This document shows positions 55,201 through 62,747 of a stretch of DNA of 64,000 nucleotides, in pieces (the first letter of the stretch is position 1; each line of letters starts with the position of its first letter). This DNA comes from Strigomonas culicis (lineage: Eukaryota > Euglenozoa > Kinetoplastea > Trypanosomatida > Trypanosomatidae). A program made the translations under genes and the position numbers. Location: the NCBI GenBank assembly GCA_000482145.1, contig AUXH01000002.1, positions 57,566-121,565 on the forward strand, given 5' to 3'. The notes under the pieces were generated by a model that was not told where the DNA came from, did not search any database, and saw nothing but the letters and a program-made list of their open reading frames with translations.

Positions 55201-56230
55201 TCTCGAGAGCGCCGGCGCGAAGGCACTGGGTGAGGTGGAGGCGCTGCGCGGCGAGCTGAGCGCGGCGCGCCGCACCGTCGATGACCAGCACCGCCGCGGC
55301 GCCGAGATCGACCGCACGATCGAGGTGCTGGAGCAGCAGCGCGCGCTGCAGACGGATGAAGCGCGCCTGCTGGAGATTGAGCAGCGGCTCAAGGCGCTCA
55401 AGGGGAGCAAGTTCGAGGGCATGGACCGCCTGCTCGGCGCAGGGGCATCCAGCGAGTCTCTGTACCGGCTGCAGGAGCTCATTGGCGCGAAGCTCACCAG
55501 CCTGGAGCGGGTGCGCGCGCAGCAGGAGGGCAACGTGGAGGCGATCCAGGCGGACATGCACCAGCTGAAGAGCCAACTGGAGCGGGAGAAGTACCAGAAC
55601 ATCGAGAAGCGGTACCGCTCCACGTTCCTCAAGCTCCAGACGACCGAGATTGCGGTGAAGGACATCGACCGGTACTACAGCGCCCTGGAGCAAGCGGTGC
55701 AGTCGTACCACCAGGAGAAGATTGCGCAGATCAACGAGATCATTGCGGAGCTGTGGCGCCAAACGTATCGTGGCAGCGACATCGACACGGTGGAGATCCA
55801 CTCCGAGACGGAGGCGACGACGACGACCTCGGCGCGCCGCAATTACAACTATCGCGTCGTGATGCGGCGCGGCAACAGTGAGATTGACATGCGGGGCCGC
55901 TGCAGCGCCGGCCAGAAGGTGCTGGCTTCCGTCATCATCCGCCTCGCGCTGAGCGAGGCCTTTTGCTTCGAGTGCGGCATCCTCGCGCTGGACGAGCCCA
56001 CGACGAACCTCGACGAGGACAACGCGCGGTCGCTCGCGGAGTCGCTGCGCACCCTCATCGATATACGCCGCAGTGTGAAGCACTTCCAGCTCATTGTCAT
56101 CACGCACGACGAGCAGTTCGTACGGGCGCTCGGCGGTCAGTCGCTGGACCGCTTCTACTACGTGCACAAAGACCGCGAGGGTGCCTTCTCCGTCATTGAT
56201 GAGCGTACATTCGATCAGCTCTTTGCTTAA
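52205..56230 (+). CDS. RAD50: RAD50 DNA repair ATPase
   Basis: A 1341-residue SMC-like ATPase. Walker A G-K-N-G-A-G-K-T lies at about 35-42. Two long coiled-coil arms (about 200-680 and 710-1130) flank the zinc hook C-T-V-C (690-693). The C-terminal lobe carries the ABC signature C-S-A-G-Q-K (from 1233) and Walker B L-A-L-D-E-P-T-T-N-L-D-E (D at 1263). RAD50 forms the MRN complex with MRE11 and NBS1, tethering and processing DNA ends. Length matches the eukaryotic family (about 1300). The ATG at 52205 is the first; the TTG at 52166 is not used. No TTA, CTA or TCA codons occur over almost the whole gene. Confidence 0.98.
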   Translation: MTSIERLHISGIRSFDPSPANRQTVVFQKPLTVILGKNGAGKTTIIEALLNACTGAMPPGSGTEKGSFVYDPKVLREDEVKAQIRLIFTGKGGKVMQVIRSFQASRSRNKITFTTLDNTVAYLNSETGEVVSNTYRSSDVDRVVPEMLGVSPAVLQHVIFCHQEDCNWPLAPPKDVKNIFDDIFAATRYVMALERLRENSKEYRKQQKEHEASLLALREHREQAKQLKEDIESKEKSVHGIQNRNKSIEPELQELRDAAAALKSAERDIEALEREAAMITGRMDERRESIQRAGLQSIPQSLESMLEIKRNFGTSVKEAEALADRKSKEIEALEAVQARQKEEGYRLRSDLYMMDKEAALHKQSCALLQQALAAHSSECVVTENSVDVRSLERIMEDAREQASSARATVDKASTGSAAALATAQEPYHRLKRQMEAGDKEEEIMLKMVQSIQVRLAESKRTRDALGGDGGEAKLSRVAAEIAHIEAQISAADAIREKGGGRQLREKLMAEIDALNGRIAQVRQDMAKQKQFSGGEEELATLRAHANQCDEQLQRVMAEDVLPQLQPLLIEADASASLAAITSKMSSGLQASKEQLQQVVQEIAHLVREGAILEQKQSFLNEDMTAKETLTQVQRKEVHAVAGTHDVGQYQERVRQARERVQQLNEKRHAIQVLASCYHEFATAAAEGNKCTVCDRPFHSSDERQRFVDMQKEKSTQSPEAARLAEVAAQEAQQHLTALEKVEKLVLDIAEATRKLPDMKKILVSLLQSLEHNRALLADAASRRESIQARVERQQNLLCFLTSHARKLQLDAEQTHQTLARREQQIQAVRTELGQGGGAGPRKSYEELAEEHERSQTLLLRLHAQLTEAQRQEEGGTDRQLSSQLAAKRDERHQLELKLVKVRELEAAMEADTKDLREKQERLRVLSAAKADNQKRLAVLEAAVEDGRRAAAVELARSRTKAEEAERQLRQLEEVAPKVLAHLREQRQAKLDRLRQDVARLESAGAKALGEVEALRGELSAARRTVDDQHRRGAEIDRTIEVLEQQRALQTDEARLLEIEQRLKALKGSKFEGMDRLLGAGASSESLYRLQELIGAKLTSLERVRAQQEGNVEAIQADMHQLKSQLEREKYQNIEKRYRSTFLKLQTTEIAVKDIDRYYSALEQAVQSYHQEKIAQINEIIAELWRQTYRGSDIDTVEIHSETEATTTTSARRNYNYRVVMRRGNSEIDMRGRCSAGQKVLASVIIRLALSEAFCFECGILALDEPTTNLDEDNARSLAESLRTLIDIRRSVKHFQLIVITHDEQFVRALGGQSLDRFYYVHKDREGAFSVIDERTFDQLFA

Positions 56231-56735
56231 GCTTCACTCCAGTTTGCTTTTGTGTTGCGTTGTGTTTTTTTTTTTTTAGAGGGTCATATCTGAAAGTGCT
56301 AGGGGGGGGGGTCCTTCTGTGGAGCGGCGTTACTGCAACTGACGGGATAGATATAGATGCAAATGCGATTCAGATTTAGAAGGGACACGTTGTCATCCTT
56401 CCAGAGTGATGTAGTTTACTGACAGATTTTTGTTTCAATATCACTTTTTGCTACATAATAATATAGAATCTTATTTCTCGTTTTCCTTTTTACTCGATAA
56501 TCCTTAAAACAAAAAAAAAACTCTATCTTCTTACCCGTTTTCTCTTGTTACTTTTTTCTGTTTTCTTCTTGAATGGTGTTCATGTGATGGATCCACAACT
56601 TTATTGTGCCATCTTTTTTTTTCATCCTACTTCTCTCTTCTCTTTCTCTCTGGCTTATGTATGACCGGACGTTCAAGAGTAAAGCGAAGAGCGTTTTTCC
56701 CTCTCCCTTTCCTTCTTTCTTTATATTGGCGCAGC
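56231..56735 (+). other. Intergenic region
   Basis: Contains T12 near 56266-56277, a G10 run at about 56302-56311 and A10 near 56511-56520. The C/T tract at 56610-56655 is followed by the first AG at about 56675, and a second C/T tract by AG at 56733-56734, one base before the Aurora ATG. No gene seen. Confidence 0.5.
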
Positions 56736-57644
56736 ATGACAGACACGGAAGTGCTCCCCAATGAGCAGCTGCTCAACAACTTCATTATTGCCCCGCCGGC
56801 ACCGAAGAGTGACTGGAGCATCGCGGACTTCGAGCTGCTGCACAAGCTGGGCGGCGGCAACTACGGCGACGTCTACCTTGCCTCCGTCCGCCGTGCCAAC
56901 TTTATTGTAGCCATTAAGAAGCTGTCGATCAAGAAGCTGGCGGATTTCGATATTGTGAGCCAGCTGCGTCGCGAGATCGAGATCGCCTTCAACACGCGGC
57001 ACAAGTACCTGCTGCGCACCTACGCCTACTTCTACGATGAGACCGATATTTACCTCGTTTTGGAACCGTGTAGTAACGGCATGCTGTACAGCGAGCTGAA
57101 CCGCGTGAAGGTGTTTCCGCCCAACACGGCCGCGCGTTACGTGGCGCAGCTCGGCGAGGCGCTGCTGTACCTCCACCAGCACCACATCCTGCACCGCGAC
57201 ATCAAGCCGGAGAATATTCTGCTCGACCACAACAAGAACATCAAACTCGCGGACTTTGGCTGGTCCGTGCACGACCCTCACAACTGCCGCAAAACGTCGT
57301 GCGGCACGCCGGAGTACTTCCCGCCCGAGATTGTGAGTCGCCAGGTGTATGACATGAGCGCCGATCTGTGGTGCCTCGGCATCTTTTGCTTCGAGCTGCT
57401 CGTGGGCCACACCCCCTTCGTCAGCAAGGAGAACGACCAGATCTACAAGAAGATCCACGCGATGCAGTACACTATTCCAGACAACATTCCAAATGAGGCG
57501 AAGGATCTCATTTCCAATTTGCTAGTGCGCGACGGGAAGAAGCGTCTTGCGCTGCATCGGGTGTTGGAGCACCCGTTCCTTGTGAAGTACTACTACGAGC
57601 CGAACAACATCACCCCGCCCACTGGCAAGCGTCCTCGCAGCTGA
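56736..57644 (+). CDS. AUK1: Aurora-family kinase (AUK1/AIRK)
   Basis: A 302-residue protein that is nearly all kinase domain (about residues 30-290), the length of trypanosomatid AUK1. Features are the glycine loop G-G-G-N-Y-G-D-V, the ATP lysine in V-A-I-K-K-L, H-R-D-I-K-P-E-N, the Aurora-typical A-D-F-G-W-S-V, and an activation loop R-K-T-S-C-G-T-P-E-Y with the phosphorylatable Thr. AUK1 is the catalytic part of the trypanosomatid chromosomal passenger complex, needed for spindle assembly and cytokinesis. The ATG at 56736 aligns with family N-termini; an in-frame ATG at 56661 lies before the first acceptor AG and would give an unusual hydrophobic extension. Confidence 0.95.
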   Translation: MTDTEVLPNEQLLNNFIIAPPAPKSDWSIADFELLHKLGGGNYGDVYLASVRRANFIVAIKKLSIKKLADFDIVSQLRREIEIAFNTRHKYLLRTYAYFYDETDIYLVLEPCSNGMLYSELNRVKVFPPNTAARYVAQLGEALLYLHQHHILHRDIKPENILLDHNKNIKLADFGWSVHDPHNCRKTSCGTPEYFPPEIVSRQVYDMSADLWCLGIFCFELLVGHTPFVSKENDQIYKKIHAMQYTIPDNIPNEAKDLISNLLVRDGKKRLALHRVLEHPFLVKYYYEPNNITPPTGKRPRS

Positions 57645-58103
57645 AGTAGCCCCCTTCCGCTTCTATAGAGACTCATATATGTATATCATCAACAATAGCA
57701 GGCATGGAATGGGCTTGCTTGTAGACCTCATACCACTAGATTGTTAGATTCTCTTTTTTTATTTCCTTACACCTTTTTTCTCGTAGATATATAGTGTTTT
57801 GTTGTTCATTGTTTCTGTTTATTTGCTTGTCAATTGATTTTTTTTAAAAAAGAGAGGAATATAGTGAAATCATTACAGATAAGTTTAAATGTCATGGTTT
57901 GTTTGCAGTGAACCACAGGTGCTTTATCAATGTTCTTGTCATTCTCCCCTCATCCTCTTTTTTTTTTGTGTGTGTGTCGAATTCAGACTATCCTATTATT
58001 AGGGTTCCTTCTTAATAGATATTTAAGTGTAAGTAACAATAGAAGCACATAAAGTAGAGCTTATAAAACGTGTCGTGGGGTGATCATAAACATCAGAGCC
58101 AAA
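57645..58103 (+). other. Intergenic region
   Basis: AT-rich spacer. T9 plus (TG)n near 57959-57977 leads to AG at 57985-57986, the likely acceptor for the gene at 58104. No gene seen. Confidence 0.5.
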
Positions 58104-59273
58104 ATGCAATTTAGCGGAGACGTTCTCTCCTCCATGGAGGCGGAGAGTCTGATTCGTCAACTGAAGCCGATTCCCATCGAAGAGATTGGAAATGACGAGT
58201 GGAAGGCACAGCGTGTGGCGATGGAGAAGCTGAACATGTGCACCCACAGCAACGCGGTGCAGAAGAAGGATGACTTTGTGAAGCAGTACCTGATCGACCA
58301 CGAAAAGGTCTTGGTGCTCCTCCACGAGCTGCTCGTGATGGAGGTGTGGCGGCAGCGCGTGCTGCCGCAGGTGCTGGACGCGATGGCGGACAACCCAGCG
58401 GCTCCGTACATGTACGTGTCCTACGAGGCGGTTCTGATCAACTTGCTTGAGTGCCTGTGTTACTACGAGGAGGTGGTGGTGGCCTTCTCGGACGATGTGC
58501 TGGAGCTCGTGGACTACTGCTGGCGGCAGGTGTACCGTCTCTTTTCCTTGCCCAACGTGAACGCGGTGCGCCCCGAGCCGACGACGGACGCGCTGCAGAA
58601 GATGACGGCCGCGGACCACATGAGGCGCCAGCTCGAGGAGGGGTTGGCGATGCGTGCGATGGGGTGCATCTCCATCCTGTGGTTTGTGATTGACCGGCTG
58701 GGGCAGCTGCCGCTGGCCGCCATGAACCACATCCTGCAGAAGAACGACCTCCCGGTCGGTCTCTCGGAGGTGCTGCTGCTGCAGCCATGGGTGCGGCGCG
58801 GCCCGCCGAATGTGTGCCAGAAGTACCGCAACAGCACGTTCGAGACGGTGACCGGGGACGAGGTGCTCCGTGTCTGCACGCCGGAGGCCCACACGTGGTT
58901 TTGCCTGCACAAGCTGCTGACGGACGTTGAGTGCCGTCGGCAGTACCAGTACACGAAACACAAAAAAGACGCCATCCTGCAGATTCGACGGTTCTTCAAC
59001 GACACCCTTCTGGACCAGATCCCGGCCCTGGAGAGCGTCCAGCGCGCGCTGGAGGAGCTCTCCTTCATGGAGCCCCCCACGGGCACCGAAGAGAAGTTCA
59101 AGAGCAAGCTGGTGATCGAGCAGGTGCCGCGCATCCGGACCTCCATCGACAACGCATCGAAGGACTGGAAAAGGCAGAGCGAGCGGATGCAGCGTCTCCT
59201 GAGCGACCGCACGGAAAAGGGAAAAGATGCCATGATCCTCTCTCAATTGTTCGATTTGATGTGCCCTTCATAA
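58104..59273 (+). CDS. ZMYND10: ZMYND10-like dynein arm assembly factor lacking the MYND finger
   Basis: A 389-residue protein whose whole length follows the helical body of ZMYND10 (BLU). The pattern includes L-K-P-I-P-I-E-E-I-G near residue 25, E-K-L-N-M, H-E-L-L-V-M-E-V-W-R-Q, E-A-V-L-I-N-L-L-E, D-D-V-L-E-L-V-D-Y-C-W-R, and F-N-D-T-L-L-D-Q-I-P followed by L-V-I-E-Q-V-P near the end. Animal ZMYND10 is about 440 residues and ends in a MYND zinc finger; here the protein stops before it and contains no Cys/His cluster. ZMYND10 is a cytoplasmic co-chaperone for axonemal dynein heavy-chain assembly. The start is the ATG at 58104; an in-frame GTG at 58080 is ignored. Confidence 0.87.
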   Translation: MQFSGDVLSSMEAESLIRQLKPIPIEEIGNDEWKAQRVAMEKLNMCTHSNAVQKKDDFVKQYLIDHEKVLVLLHELLVMEVWRQRVLPQVLDAMADNPAAPYMYVSYEAVLINLLECLCYYEEVVVAFSDDVLELVDYCWRQVYRLFSLPNVNAVRPEPTTDALQKMTAADHMRRQLEEGLAMRAMGCISILWFVIDRLGQLPLAAMNHILQKNDLPVGLSEVLLLQPWVRRGPPNVCQKYRNSTFETVTGDEVLRVCTPEAHTWFCLHKLLTDVECRRQYQYTKHKKDAILQIRRFFNDTLLDQIPALESVQRALEELSFMEPPTGTEEKFKSKLVIEQVPRIRTSIDNASKDWKRQSERMQRLLSDRTEKGKDAMILSQLFDLMCPS

Positions 59274-59906
59274 GAGAGAGGAATAGCCTGACGGTCAACT
59301 TGTGTTGCCGCCCGTGAACGTATACATTTCCTTTATGCATATACATCTTTTTTTTTTTATCATTCCTTTGCTGTATGCTATATGTGTGTTAGCTGTATTT
59401 GGTGTATCGGTATCCTCACAGCAGTGCCTTTCTGTAGAGAACCACTTCCTGGTGTTTAAATCATTTTCCTTCTACTACTACCCTCTTATTTCTTTTCTCA
59501 TAAAGCTAGTGGAAAAAAAAAAATAGACTCTACAAACGTGTAGAATAGAGGTTAAATATAATTCTGGTAGTAATAATAATAGAAATCATAATAAAAACCA
59601 CGGGGCTTCTTTTTCATTGTTTATTAATTCATTATTTCTTTTTTTTGGTGTGTTTTGCTTCTACTTATAAGAGATACCGGCACACATTTTAGTTTCATTT
59701 CTTCGTTTTTTCGTTTGTTTTCAAAGGCATTTTCAATTCTTTTTGTTTTGTTTTTCTGGCTGGCTCACCTATACATAAGGCTGTAATTCTTCATTTTTTT
59801 TTTCCCACTTGCAATATAACAACCAGTGGCACGAAGCGTTCCCGTGTAGCAAGCTCATTATCATTTCCTTTTTTTTCAATTACGTATATAAGCAAATCAC
59901 CTTCCG
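59274..59906 (+). other. Intergenic region
   Basis: AT-rich spacer with several T8-T10 runs. No trace of a MYND finger can be read in it. A T-rich tract is followed by AG at 59891-59892, the probable acceptor for the gene at 59907. No gene seen. Confidence 0.55.
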
Positions 59907-62042
59907 ATGCTCCATGTTGAATCGGTGCATGAAATGCCAAATTTTGGTGGCTCTTCGGGGTCTGTATCGGAAAGGGAAACCTCTGTACCTAGCATGCCCT
60001 TCTTTGAGGTAAGTCAAAAGAATGACAGACCCTTTGCCCCGTCTGCAGACGACTACCCACTCGGCTGCGAAGTGGAGTTACGTGATGTTGAGTACGCCAA
60101 AGCGGCCCAGGAGTTGGCGCACTGGGAGCCCTTTTTAGATGATGTGTTTTCCTCTCCCCGACGTCGGGCAACCGTCAAGCGCCACCTTGGCGACTACACG
60201 TTCGTCGTGTGTACCGATGTCAAGGGCATCGAAAAGATCGGCATGACCCTCTACCGAGCCTGCCTCAGCGAGCCTAAAGTGACCACCACCAAGTTCTTCG
60301 CAGACGTAGCGATGCGCAAGGACGCGCCTAACGGTACCAGCGAGAGCGATGAGAATGCCGGCGCGAGTGAGCAGAACGGGCACGGCTTTGAGTACAACTT
60401 ACGAGGTCAGGCGTTCCCACGGACGAATTTTTACGGCCAGCTGGTGTCGGCGAAAAAAGGAGAGGCGGATGGCACGAACGAGTCACATTTAGTACTGCCC
60501 CCCGAGATTGCGCAGCGAACACCGGAGCAGCAGCTCGTTTATTGGATGAAGAAGGGAACGTACTGTATAGAGAAAAAAGGGTACAAGCAAGCGCTCGAGT
60601 ACTACAACAAGGCGCTGGAGACGCCGGCCGCGGATAAGGTACGCGTGTACAGTAGCCGCTGCGTCGCCTTCTCCTACCTGAATATGTACCGCGAGGCTCA
60701 GGAGGACGCGAGACGTGTGATCGATCTACTTCCCAATGAGTACATCGGCTATGTGCGCATGGGAAGTGTACTTCACGCATTCAACAACTACGCTGATGCG
60801 CAAGGGTTTTATAGGGAGGCGCTCGCGCGCGATCGGAATAACTTACAAATACGGGCGTTACTCATGAGTAACAGCGTAAGTATGATTTTTGAGTACCGCA
60901 CGAAGCGGAATGAGAACCTGAAGGTGCGCTTTGACGTCGAGACGAGCTGTGCGTTGGCGTTAGCAAAGAAAAAGATCAAAAGGGATGAAATTATTCTCAA
61001 GGAAACTAGCTCTCTGGTCACTGTGATGGGAAGCGGCTACGTGAAATCCTCGAAGGATGCGAAGAAAAAGAGCGCCATTTGCCAATACTGTGGCTCCATC
61101 TTTGTGGACCCTGACACGCTGTGCAAGGACGTGAAGGGCCTATCCAAATCCCTCTTCTGCACCCTCTACGCGAAGCCCGAGCCTGTGAAGTGCCAGCACA
61201 ACTGCAGCTACGTGTACTGCACCGACGAGTGTCGTAGCAAGCACTGGTCGGAGAGCCACTGGCTGGAGTGCCCTGCGCGCGGTCGCTGGAAGAGCGGCCT
61301 CCACAAGATGCACCAGTATCTCGACGAGTACGCGGCGCAGCACGTGGAGGAGGACCGGCTGTTCCCGCCCGCTCTCACCCCTCTGGAGGACAAGCGCAGC
61401 TGCGTCGTGGTGGCGTGCGTGCGAACGGTCGCGCGGATGATCTTCCGTATGATCGGGTGCGCGTTTCCGCTGGCCGAGGCGGTCCACATGTACGAGTGGC
61501 TGTGCATCTCCCCCTCCGTGGACGTCCCGCTTCACGTAGAATATGTGCTCCACAAGAGCTTGGACCTCCTCTCGCCAGAGCTATCCAAACAACAGAAGGA
61601 ACTGTTGAATGTGGATCTGTTCAAACTCCTCTACCGACGAGTGAAGTCGAATGCGATTTACATCACTCTCTCGGTGTGGCCTGAGATTCGTCAGCGTGCA
61701 GAAACACACATGAAGCTGTTGGAGAGCGTCTCGTCGTCGATCGAGATCAACGCGAGCAACACGGACTCCACCAACGCCAACAACGAGGCCCTGCGGCAGA
61801 TCATGCACCTCCCGCCATGGGGCCCGGAAGGGACCTTCTTCAACGCCATTGCCGTGTTCGATCTGTATGCCCTCACGGCAGGCGTGAATATGTCGATGTT
61901 CCCTATCACACGAAGAAAGGTCAACGCAAAGGTTGTGTCGACATTGGTATCTAACTTCCGCATCCGCATCAAGTGCATCGCGGACGTTCGCAAAGATGAA
62001 GCGTTCGTCTGCGCACCACTGGATCCGACAATTGCTCCGTAA
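59907..62042 (+). CDS. TPR/MYND/SET (SMYD-like) protein with degraded SET motif
   Basis: A 711-residue protein. Residues about 205-315 contain three TPR-like helical pairs (Y-W-M-K-K-G-T-Y-C-I-E-K-K-G-Y-K-Q-A-L-E-Y-Y). Residues about 335-370 look like the first SET strand region. A MYND finger runs 392-455 (C-Q-Y-C, C-Q-H-N-C, Y-C-T-D-E-C, H-W-L-E-C). The C-terminal region ends like a SET-C segment, but the SMYD N-H-S-C-x-P box is N-M-S-M-F-P (661-666) and the final Tyr-containing motif is absent, so lysine methyltransferase activity is doubtful. The N-terminal 200 residues are unrecognised. ATG codons at 59934 and 59994 are alternative starts. It lies directly after the MYND-less ZMYND10 gene. 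Confidence 0.8.
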   Translation: MLHVESVHEMPNFGGSSGSVSERETSVPSMPFFEVSQKNDRPFAPSADDYPLGCEVELRDVEYAKAAQELAHWEPFLDDVFSSPRRRATVKRHLGDYTFVVCTDVKGIEKIGMTLYRACLSEPKVTTTKFFADVAMRKDAPNGTSESDENAGASEQNGHGFEYNLRGQAFPRTNFYGQLVSAKKGEADGTNESHLVLPPEIAQRTPEQQLVYWMKKGTYCIEKKGYKQALEYYNKALETPAADKVRVYSSRCVAFSYLNMYREAQEDARRVIDLLPNEYIGYVRMGSVLHAFNNYADAQGFYREALARDRNNLQIRALLMSNSVSMIFEYRTKRNENLKVRFDVETSCALALAKKKIKRDEIILKETSSLVTVMGSGYVKSSKDAKKKSAICQYCGSIFVDPDTLCKDVKGLSKSLFCTLYAKPEPVKCQHNCSYVYCTDECRSKHWSESHWLECPARGRWKSGLHKMHQYLDEYAAQHVEEDRLFPPALTPLEDKRSCVVVACVRTVARMIFRMIGCAFPLAEAVHMYEWLCISPSVDVPLHVEYVLHKSLDLLSPELSKQQKELLNVDLFKLLYRRVKSNAIYITLSVWPEIRQRAETHMKLLESVSSSIEINASNTDSTNANNEALRQIMHLPPWGPEGTFFNAIAVFDLYALTAGVNMSMFPITRRKVNAKVVSTLVSNFRIRIKCIADVRKDEAFVCAPLDPTIAP

Positions 62043-62747
62043 CTGCTTCTGTTCTTTTTTTTTTACAGTTCTATACCTAGTTTTTTTTTTTTTCATCATT
62101 GTCTCTCTCTTTGCTGTTGATTCGTTCTTTTTTCATCCTTTTCCCCCTTTTTCCCCTTTTTCTTTATTTCCGTTTGGGCCTGTTTTGTACATATACAATT
62201 GTATCCTGGGGGGATGAAATAGGATCGTTATACAGCTTGAAAGAAAGGACCACCTTAAATGCTGAAAAGTGAGATAAAAACGCTTTTTAAAAAAAGAAAG
62301 AACAGAAATCTAGACATTGTACAGGAGAAGAAATAATCACAATTTCACTTATACACACTTGGAAAACTGCCCCTTTTTTTATTATTATTATGACTGTTAT
62401 TACTACTTTTGTTATTTTTTTTACTCTATGTTGTTCATGATGCATTCTTTTTGTTTCCACTCATCAGAAAACCGAACTGTGCGAGTTTTTAGGAAAGTAT
62501 ACTGCCATGAAATGGTCCTCTTCCTCTTTCTCGTTTGTTTTATTCCCTCATTGTTATAAAACCATGATCATGTCATTGCACTTCTCTCTCTCTCTCTCTC
62601 TCTCTCTATTCGTCTCTTTTCGTTTGCTTCTTTAATTGTTGCTATTGTTTCCGACAAAAGTTTTTTTTTCTGTTTTGCTGTCTTTTTTCTTTTCTTTCTT
62701 TTTGATAAGCAGAATATCGAACCTTTTCCAATTAACAAGTTTACACG
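62043..62747 (+). other. Intergenic region
   Basis: T-rich spacer with a 12-bp palindrome ATACAATTGTAT near 62196-62207 and (TC)12 at about 62583-62607. A strong T/C tract (about 62660-62702) is followed by AG at 62708-62709 and 62711-62712, the likely acceptor for the gene at 62748. No gene seen. Confidence 0.55.
62583..62607 (+). repeat. (TC)12 dinucleotide repeat
   Basis: Perfect pyrimidine repeat about 100 bases before the predicted acceptor of the carboxylase gene. Confidence 0.9.

Noticed and set aside
52175..56167. A 1330-codon open frame on the minus strand
   Set aside because: It is the codon-aligned antisense of RAD50, with the same cause and the same biased composition.
56661..56735. 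Upstream ATG giving Aurora kinase 25 extra residues
   Set aside because: The extension is a hydrophobic read of the pyrimidine tract and lies before the first acceptor AG. Family members start near 56736.
59274..59906. Search for a lost MYND finger after the ZMYND10-like gene
   Set aside because: No frame in this AT-rich spacer shows the paired cysteines of a MYND domain.
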